A DNA stretch of 64,000 nt from Sulfuricystis sp964478415. GTDB taxonomy: Bacteria > Pseudomonadota > Gammaproteobacteria > Burkholderiales > Rhodocyclaceae. Both the position numbers and the translations under genes were made by a program. Positions within the stretch are counted from its first letter, which is position 1. Each line of letters opens with the position of its first letter. The notes under the pieces are model-generated. The model was given only the letters and a program-made list of their open reading frames with translations. It searched no databases and was not told the origin of the DNA. Where the stretch lies: positions 15,703-79,702 of the forward strand of contig CAYZII010000001.1 of the NCBI GenBank assembly GCA_964478415.1. The letters run 5' to 3'. Positions 59,282-64,000 of the stretch are shown one piece after another.

Positions 59282-60302
59282 CGCTGGGCGTGATCGCTGC
59301 CACCCAGGGCGTCCAGTGATTGATGATGCCCAGGTGTGAGAACAGGCTGTTCAACATGTGGAAAACGATGCCCAGCATCACGCCGAAGAACACCTTCGCG
59401 CTCACCGCGACCGTGCGCTCGTGCACATAGGCAAACGGCAGCGCGAGGGTCATCATCACCAGCGCGGCCAGCGGGTAGATGAGCTTCTTCCACAGCGCGA
59501 TTTCGTAACGTTCTGTTTTCTGGCGGTTCTCGCTCAAGTGGCGGATGTATTGATACAAATGCATGAGTGACATCCGTTCCGGCTGCACGAGCAGCACGGA
59601 GAGGATGTCCGGATTGAGCGCCGAGTGCCAATCGAGCGTCTTCATCCGCAGCACGCTGGCTTTTTCGTCCTCGAACAATGTCTGCGCGACGCCCTCGAGG
59701 CGCCAATGGCCGGACGGCAAATAGCTGCCCTGTTCCGCCTCACTGATCGAGCGCAGGCGAAAGGCATCGTCAAAAGTGAACACCCGAATGCCCCGCAGGC
59801 TGGCGTCCGGTAGCACCTCGCGCACGTTGATGAAGGAACGACCATCCCTCACCCACAAGCCGGAACGGAAGGACTGTCCCACGAGTTGGCTTTTTGCGCT
59901 CAACTGCAACTGTTGGGCGAGACGGTCGGTCTGCGGGGCGACGAATTCGCCCAGCAGCAAAGTCAGCACGACGAAGAGGGTGCCGATCTTTGCCAGTGTC
60001 AGCAGCAGTTCGCGGGTGGCAAGCCCAGAGGCCCGCAGCACGGTGATCTCCGAATGGTGGGCGAGCAGGGTCAAGCCATACAAGGTGCCGATCAACACCG
60101 CAATCGGCAGGATTTCATAAGCGCGCCCGGGTAGGGTCAGGGCGACGAAGCCGAGGGCATGCCTCATTTCATAGCCGCCCTTGCCGACCGATTCCAGTTC
60201 ATGGATCAGATCGAAGAAGGCGAACAGCGCGAGAAATGCCGCTAGGACGAGCAGCACGTCGCCGTAGAGTTCGCGGGCCAGATGGCGCTCGAAGACCCGC
60301 AT
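59229..60302 (-). CDS. lptG: LPS export ABC transporter permease LptG
   Basis: 357 residues. Three N-terminal helices, a periplasmic beta-jellyroll (residues about 130-260, including GLWVRDGRSFINV) and three C-terminal helices (YPLAALVMMTLALPFAYV onward) give the LptF/G layout. With LptF and the LptB ATPase, it extracts LPS from the inner membrane toward LptD. The ATG at 60302 follows the lptF stop by two bases; an open frame beyond it overlaps lptF. Confidence 0.94.
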   Translation of the reverse strand: MRVFERHLARELYGDVLLVLAAFLALFAFFDLIHELESVGKGGYEMRHALGFVALTLPGRAYEILPIAVLIGTLYGLTLLAHHSEITVLRASGLATRELLLTLAKIGTLFVVLTLLLGEFVAPQTDRLAQQLQLSAKSQLVGQSFRSGLWVRDGRSFINVREVLPDASLRGIRVFTFDDAFRLRSISEAEQGSYLPSGHWRLEGVAQTLFEDEKASVLRMKTLDWHSALNPDILSVLLVQPERMSLMHLYQYIRHLSENRQKTERYEIALWKKLIYPLAALVMMTLALPFAYVHERTVAVSAKVFFGVMLGIVFHMLNSLFSHLGIINHWTPWVAAITPSVIFLGAAAGLLWWVERR

Positions 60303-60304
60303 TT

Positions 60305-61399
60305 TCAGCCTCTGAGCCTGCGCCACGGCGAAAACACCGCCAAGCGTTTCCAGAACAGCACGATCAGCAGGAAGAGCATCGACAGATGCACAGCCCAAGC
60401 GCCGATGGCAAATGCCATGCGCCCCTGCGCCACCCAAGCCTGGCTGACCGAGAGCAGATTGCTGTAAAGCATGTAGGTCAGCAGCGCAAAAACCAGGTTA
60501 TTAGTGCGTCCAGCGCGCGGATTGACGAAAGCGAGCGGAATCGCTAGCAGGGCCAGCACCAGCGCCGAGACCGGGATACCGATGCGCCACACCAGCTCAG
60601 CTTTGTTGGTATCGGTCGGCGCCTTGAGCAATTCCAGCGTCGAAAGGCTTTTGGCGGATTTCTCAACGCCGCGCCCCTCTTCGGTCGCCTCCATGCGCAC
60701 CGCATAGCGATCGAACGCCATCAGGCGATATTCCGCGCTGCCAGCAACACTTTCATAACGCCGCCCGTGGGTCAGGACGATGAATTTGTCGCCGTTGGCT
60801 GCCACTTCGACATGCCCTTGGGCGGCGGCGACGACGCCCTGCCGACCATGTTGCCAGGTACTGACGAAAATATTGCCGATTTTCTCCGCCTGACCATTGG
60901 CCTCGGGCACCGATTCGACGAAAAACACCCGATCACCACGCGCCGATTCGTTGAACGCCCCTGGGGTAACCCGCGATAGGTCATCGCGCTGATCCAGTCG
61001 ATGCATGAATTCCGTGCGCTTGCCGCTTGCCCAGGGCACGAGGAACAGCGTCAGCACCGTGATCACGAGCACCACTGGCAGGGCAAAACGCAGCACCGGT
61101 TTCACCCATGCCGTCAGCGGCAGGCCGGCGGAGAACCAGATCACCATCTCGGAATCACGGTAGGCCCTGGAAAGGGTGAGCAGCACCGAAATGAACAGGG
61201 TCAGCGACAGTAGCACGGGTAAAAACTGCAGCGCGGCGAAGCCCATCAGCGCGAAGACACCCTCGGAAGGAATACTTCCTCTTGCGGCACTTTTCAGCAG
61301 ACGAATCAGCTGAACTGTGCTCAGAATGGCAAACAGGGCGACGAAAATCGCGCTCGCGGTTTGCGCAAGCTCGCGTTGGGTGGCGCGCCGGTAAATCAT
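60305..61399 (-). CDS. lptF: LPS export ABC transporter permease LptF
   Basis: 364 residues with the same 3 + jellyroll + 3 helix design as LptG. It begins MIYRRATQRELAQTASAIF, includes the coupling-helix region YRDSEMVIWFSAGL and the periplasmic GDRVFFVESV segment, and ends with LLIVLFWKRLAVFSPWRR. First gene of lptFG here. In many relatives pepA diverges from lptF, but that neighbour is absent: a lipoprotein gene on the same strand lies upstream instead. Confidence 0.95.
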   Translation of the reverse strand: MIYRRATQRELAQTASAIFVALFAILSTVQLIRLLKSAARGSIPSEGVFALMGFAALQFLPVLLSLTLFISVLLTLSRAYRDSEMVIWFSAGLPLTAWVKPVLRFALPVVLVITVLTLFLVPWASGKRTEFMHRLDQRDDLSRVTPGAFNESARGDRVFFVESVPEANGQAEKIGNIFVSTWQHGRQGVVAAAQGHVEVAANGDKFIVLTHGRRYESVAGSAEYRLMAFDRYAVRMEATEEGRGVEKSAKSLSTLELLKAPTDTNKAELVWRIGIPVSALVLALLAIPLAFVNPRAGRTNNLVFALLTYMLYSNLLSVSQAWVAQGRMAFAIGAWAVHLSMLFLLIVLFWKRLAVFSPWRRLRG

Positions 61400-61557
61400 C
61401 TGCGTGGAGGCGTAGGAAAAATCGGGGAAGGGGGGAATCCCGAAAGCCGCAGCTCAGGCCGTCAACACCGGCGCCATGTTATCCGAAATCGTCGCCTGTC
61501 ACTGCTGTCCAAAACAGCAGAAATTGGGCGGGTGGCTCCTTGAACCCAGATTGTCCA
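61400..61557. other. intergenic region between lptF and a lipoprotein gene, with a hairpin
   Basis: 158 bases without a convincing gene. CTGCTGT at 61502-61508 and ACAGCAG at 61514-61520 form a 7-bp stem with a five-base loop, lying 38 bases beyond the lipoprotein stop on the minus strand. It may end that transcript, though no U-run follows. The promoter of lptF should lie here, but no clear hexamers stood out. Confidence 0.45.
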
Positions 61558-62325
61558 TTAGACCGGGCGGGGCGACGATGAACCTTCCGAGCATGCGATT
61601 TCCAACCCTTTGCTATGGCTTTGGGCCTGCGGACGGCAGTATCCAGCCCGCGCTCCTCGCCAATAGACACGGTGCCCCAGCCCCGGTTCGCCCACCCGAT
61701 CGCGCCGATGCCGCTCCTCGCGCCGCTCCTCCGGCCGGCCGCGATCACGCTCGAAGCGTTCGGGGGCTGGGGGATTGGCGTGGCGACGCGGAAACTGGCT
61801 CGGATCGAGCTGTCCTGGCCGGCGGCTTTCCTGATCCAGCCGCGGCGGCTGTGTCTGTTTGGGCGGAGCGGGCATGATGCCGGGAGCCGGGCGCGACTCG
61901 AAGCGTGGCTGTGGCGCCGGTGGGGGCGCTGGCGGTGGCCGATGTTCGAAATGCGGTGGTGGCGGAAGGCGATGTTCAGTATCGGGGCGCGGGAGGACAC
62001 GCGGCGGTTCGCTCCGCTCCCAGCGACCAGGGCGTAGCCGCCAATGATCGCCATCGCGCTCCCAACGGTACGGCAGCCAGACATACCCCGGCCGTGGTGC
62101 CTCCCAACGTCCGGGTACCCAGACGTAACGGGTGCCGACCCAGCTCCAATAGCCTTCTATCCAAATGTAACCGACGGCGGGCGGCGGGCCGACATATTCG
62201 ATCCGTGGCGGTGGGGGCGCCACGCGTACCACGGGCGGGTCATAATAGGGGTCGTATTCCGGATAAACGGCACAGGCGCCGAGCAACAAGGTCGCGCCGG
62301 CCATCAGCGGGAACAGGGGTTTCAT
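61558..62325 (-). CDS. YXWGXW-repeat-like lipoprotein with proline- and arginine-rich tail
   Basis: 255 residues. The signal peptide ends LLLGAC, a lipobox, so the protein is probably lipidated at Cys17. The next 90 residues have aromatic repeats YIWIEGYWSWVG, RYVWVPGRWEAPRPGY and WERDGDHWRLRPGRWER, matching the YXWGXW family of unknown function. Beyond residue 105 the tail is dominated by proline, then arginine/glutamate, and is much longer than typical. The ATG at 62325 has GGAGTAAAG upstream. Confidence 0.78.
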   Translation of the reverse strand: MKPLFPLMAGATLLLGACAVYPEYDPYYDPPVVRVAPPPPRIEYVGPPPAVGYIWIEGYWSWVGTRYVWVPGRWEAPRPGYVWLPYRWERDGDHWRLRPGRWERSEPPRVLPRPDTEHRLPPPPHFEHRPPPAPPPAPQPRFESRPAPGIMPAPPKQTQPPRLDQESRRPGQLDPSQFPRRHANPPAPERFERDRGRPEERREERHRRDRVGEPGLGHRVYWRGARAGYCRPQAQSHSKGLEIACSEGSSSPRPV

Positions 62326-62427
62326 CTTTACTCCGGTCAGGCAGATCACAAAGCAAATAACGCAGATCATGCGCAATCCGTGGCGGACTGTTACAAATCC
62401 TTGCACTTGCACTGGCGCAGCCGCACC

Positions 62428-63273
62428 ATGTTCGACCTGACCACCCTCGTTCAGGCGCTCGGCCCCCACGCGCCGCGCTTCGATGCCGAACTGCTGCCGG
62501 AATGCGCCTCGACCAATGCGCTGCTGCTGGAACGTGCCGAAGCCGGCGCGCCTTCCGGCACCGTGCTGATCGCCGAACGGCAGACTGCAGGACGGGGCCG
62601 GCGTGGTCGTCCTTGGCTTTCCGCGCCTGGCGAGAGCCTGACGTTCTCACTGCTGTGGCGCTTTGCGCCTGGCACTTCGCTCGCCGGCCTGCCGCTCGCG
62701 GCAGGACTGGCGCTGGCCGAGGCGCTGCTGAAACTCTGCGCTGGTCAGGCGGCACCCCATACGACTTCGCCGTCATCCAATGCCTTCCCTTGCGGCGAGA
62801 CACAGCCCCAGCCGTCGCAGGCGCGGATTCGACTGAAATGGCCCAACGATGTGCTGAAAGACGGCAAAAAGCTCGCCGGCATCCTCGTCGAGGTGGCCTC
62901 GGCTACGTCTGTTGCCGCGGTGATCGGCATCGGGCTCAATCTGCGACTGCCCACCGCGATGCCCGCCGAGTTGCGTGCGCAGAGCGCCGCGCTCGAGGGC
63001 GATATCGATCCCCATTTCTTGCTGGCCAGCATTCTGGTCGAACTTTTGAAGACGCTGGAAACTTTCGGCGCCCAAGGGTTCGCCGCGCTGCGGCCACGCT
63101 GGACCGCACTGCATGCGTTCGAAAACGCGCCGATCAGGCTGCTCTCCGATTTCTCACCGCCGCGCGAAGGCATCTGCCGCGGCGTCGATGTCGATGGCAC
63201 ACTGCTTTTCGAGAGCGGAGGGTGTATCGAACGCATCCTCTCCGGGGAAGTTTCGCTGCGGAGCGTCGCATGA
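62428..63273 (+). CDS. birA: biotin--[acetyl-CoA-carboxylase] ligase BirA (without DNA-binding domain), with internal insertion
   Basis: 281 residues. It makes biotinyl-AMP and transfers biotin to carrier lysines such as that of pyruvate carboxylase. TAGRGRRGRPWLSAPGESL binds biotin/ATP, and RLKWPNDVLKDGKKLAGILVE is the other signature. There is no N-terminal helix-turn-helix, so it should not be a repressor. About 28 residues between LAEALLKLCA and RLKWPNDV (residues about 105-132) look inserted. The divergent lipoprotein start is 102 bases upstream. Confidence 0.94.
   Translation: MFDLTTLVQALGPHAPRFDAELLPECASTNALLLERAEAGAPSGTVLIAERQTAGRGRRGRPWLSAPGESLTFSLLWRFAPGTSLAGLPLAAGLALAEALLKLCAGQAAPHTTSPSSNAFPCGETQPQPSQARIRLKWPNDVLKDGKKLAGILVEVASATSVAAVIGIGLNLRLPTAMPAELRAQSAALEGDIDPHFLLASILVELLKTLETFGAQGFAALRPRWTALHAFENAPIRLLSDFSPPREGICRGVDVDGTLLFESGGCIERILSGEVSLRSVA
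62730..62757 (+). repeat. degenerate copy of the murU-type repeat in birA
   Basis: By eye 22 of 28 bases match the second murU copy, notably GCGCTGG and GGCGGCACCC. It is in the same frame: K-L-C-A-G-Q-A-A-P here, K-V-G-A-G-G-A-A-P in MurU. It forms the beginning of the extra segment of BirA. Confidence 0.5.
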
Positions 63274-64000
63274 TCCTCTGTCTCGATGCCGGCAATACCC
63301 GCCTGAAGTGGGGACTGTTCGATGGTTCCGCCTGGCGGGCGCAGGGCGCGCTCGCCCATGCCGACTGTGCGCGCCTGGCAACACTACTTCCGGCACGGCC
63401 TCGCCACATTCTCGCCTGTAATGTCGCGGGCAGCGAGGTCGCGGCACGCATCGCCGTGCTGGCAGAGGCGCTACCGGCACCCCTCGAATGGTTTGCCAGC
63501 AGCGCCGCCTGTTGCGGCGTGACGAATGCCTATGACGATCCTGCGCGGCTCGGGGCGGATCGCTGGGCGGCATTGATCGGTGCTTATCATCTGCATCGCG
63601 GGCCGGCATTGGTCGTGATGGCCGGCACCGCGACGACGATCGACGTCCTCGATGCGGAAGGCCGTCACCGCGGCGGCGTGATTCTGCCCGGTCTTGAGAT
63701 GATGCGCCGCGCGCTGGCGCGTAACACCGCAGGATTACCCGAAGCTCGCGGCAGTTATCGGGAGCTGCCGACGAACACCCTCGATGCGATCGAAAGCGGT
63801 TGCCTGAATGCCACCTTGGGCGCGATCGAACGCCTCTACCGCTGCGCGTGCCGCCTCGCCAGCGCCGAGTTCGGGCAGGATTTCATCTGCCTGCTTTCCG
63901 GTGGTGCCGCCGATAGCCTCGCGCCGCATCTTGCATTGCCGACACGGCGCATCGACAACCTCGTGCTCGAAGGTCTGGCCTGCGTGGCTGCTATTTCTTG
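63270..64000 (+). CDS. coaX: type III pantothenate kinase CoaX (partial, runs off the window)
   Basis: 243 codons are visible with no stop. CoaX phosphorylates pantothenate in CoA synthesis. ILCLDAGNTRLKWGLFD is the ASKHA phosphate-1 loop. GADRWAALIGAYH, VVMAGTATTIDVLDAEG and HRGGVILPGLEMM are type III signatures, and LLSGGAAD is near the visible end. The ATG overlaps the birA TGA, the common birA-coaX pairing in betaproteobacteria. Confidence 0.95.
   Translation, partial: MILCLDAGNTRLKWGLFDGSAWRAQGALAHADCARLATLLPARPRHILACNVAGSEVAARIAVLAEALPAPLEWFASSAACCGVTNAYDDPARLGADRWAALIGAYHLHRGPALVVMAGTATTIDVLDAEGRHRGGVILPGLEMMRRALARNTAGLPEARGSYRELPTNTLDAIESGCLNATLGAIERLYRCACRLASAEFGQDFICLLSGGAADSLAPHLALPTRRIDNLVLEGLACVAAIS

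Noticed and set aside
61440..61600. Insertion sequence remnant near the lipoprotein gene
   Set aside because: The spacer looks unlike its surroundings, but there are no terminal repeats, no transposase motif and no second copy in the window.

Overview
The window is about 64 kb of GC-rich, almost fully coding DNA. Gene order and family types point to a betaproteobacterium, most likely a Rhodocyclales-like lineage (the order is inference). Supporting features are the complete mraZ-to-ftsZ division and cell-wall cluster, ksgA-pdxA-surA-lptD facing an amgK-murU pair, hemCDXY divergent from ppc, ilvBHC-psd-pssA-leuA, and an ECF sigma/DUF3619/DUF3106/RDD group. No rRNA, tRNA, CRISPR array or intact insertion sequence was recognised, and no gap without a gene exceeds about 180 bp.

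Layout. 1-17.2 kb (+): mraZ, rsmH, ftsL, ftsI, murE, murF, mraY, murD, ftsW, murG, murC, murB, ddl, ftsQ, ftsA, ftsZ, nearly all joined by start/stop overlaps. 17.3-23.1 kb (-): rsmA/ksgA, pdxA, surA, lptD. 23.2-24.9 kb (+): amgK and murU, the MurNAc salvage pair that makes UDP-MurNAc, the substrate of MurC in the first cluster. 24.9-25.3 kb: hicB and a decayed hicA. 25.5-33.2 kb (+): pepP, a UbiH-like hydroxylase, dusB, fis, purH, purD, hemF. 33.1-37.2 kb (-): hemY, hemX, hemD, hemC. 37.2-44.2 kb: ppc (+, frameshifted), a toxin-antitoxin pair (-), pyruvate carboxylase (-). 44.4-46.1 kb (-): an AlgZ/AlgR-like two-component pair. 46.1-48.3 kb (+): argH and a fructosamine-kinase-like gene. 48.4-50.2 kb (-): grxD, a periplasmic thioredoxin-like protein, a UPF0761 membrane protein. 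50.2 kb (+): DUF2069. 50.6-57.1 kb (-): leuA, a possible microprotein, pssA, psd, ilvC, ilvH, ilvB. 57.2-59.3 kb (+): ECF sigma, DUF3619, DUF3106, RDD. 59.2-61.4 kb (-): lptG, lptF. 61.6-62.3 kb (-): a YXWGXW lipoprotein. 62.4-64.0 kb (+): birA and coaX, which runs off the window.

The genes combine into envelope construction (peptidoglycan, divisome, LPS export through LptD/F/G, outer-membrane folding through SurA, phospholipid head groups through PssA/Psd), cofactor supply (heme, PLP, CoA, biotinylation, ubiquinone), purine, branched-chain and arginine synthesis, and anaplerosis.

The most unusual signals are: (1) a MurE without its N-terminal UDP-binding domain, cut exactly where it abuts ftsI; (2) a fructosamine-kinase-like gene lacking its N-terminal lobe where it abuts argH; (3) a family of short repeats encoding K-V-G-A-G-G-type peptides, found in one reading frame inside murU (twice), hemY, birA and a DUF3619 gene and antisense in dusB, resembling in-frame palindromic insertion elements; (4) an extra block of about 40 residues in HemF; (5) a single-base frameshift in ppc beside an intact pyruvate carboxylase; (6) a decayed HicA toxin beside an intact HicB; (7) a pair of related intergenic dyad repeats, one next to the second toxin-antitoxin module.
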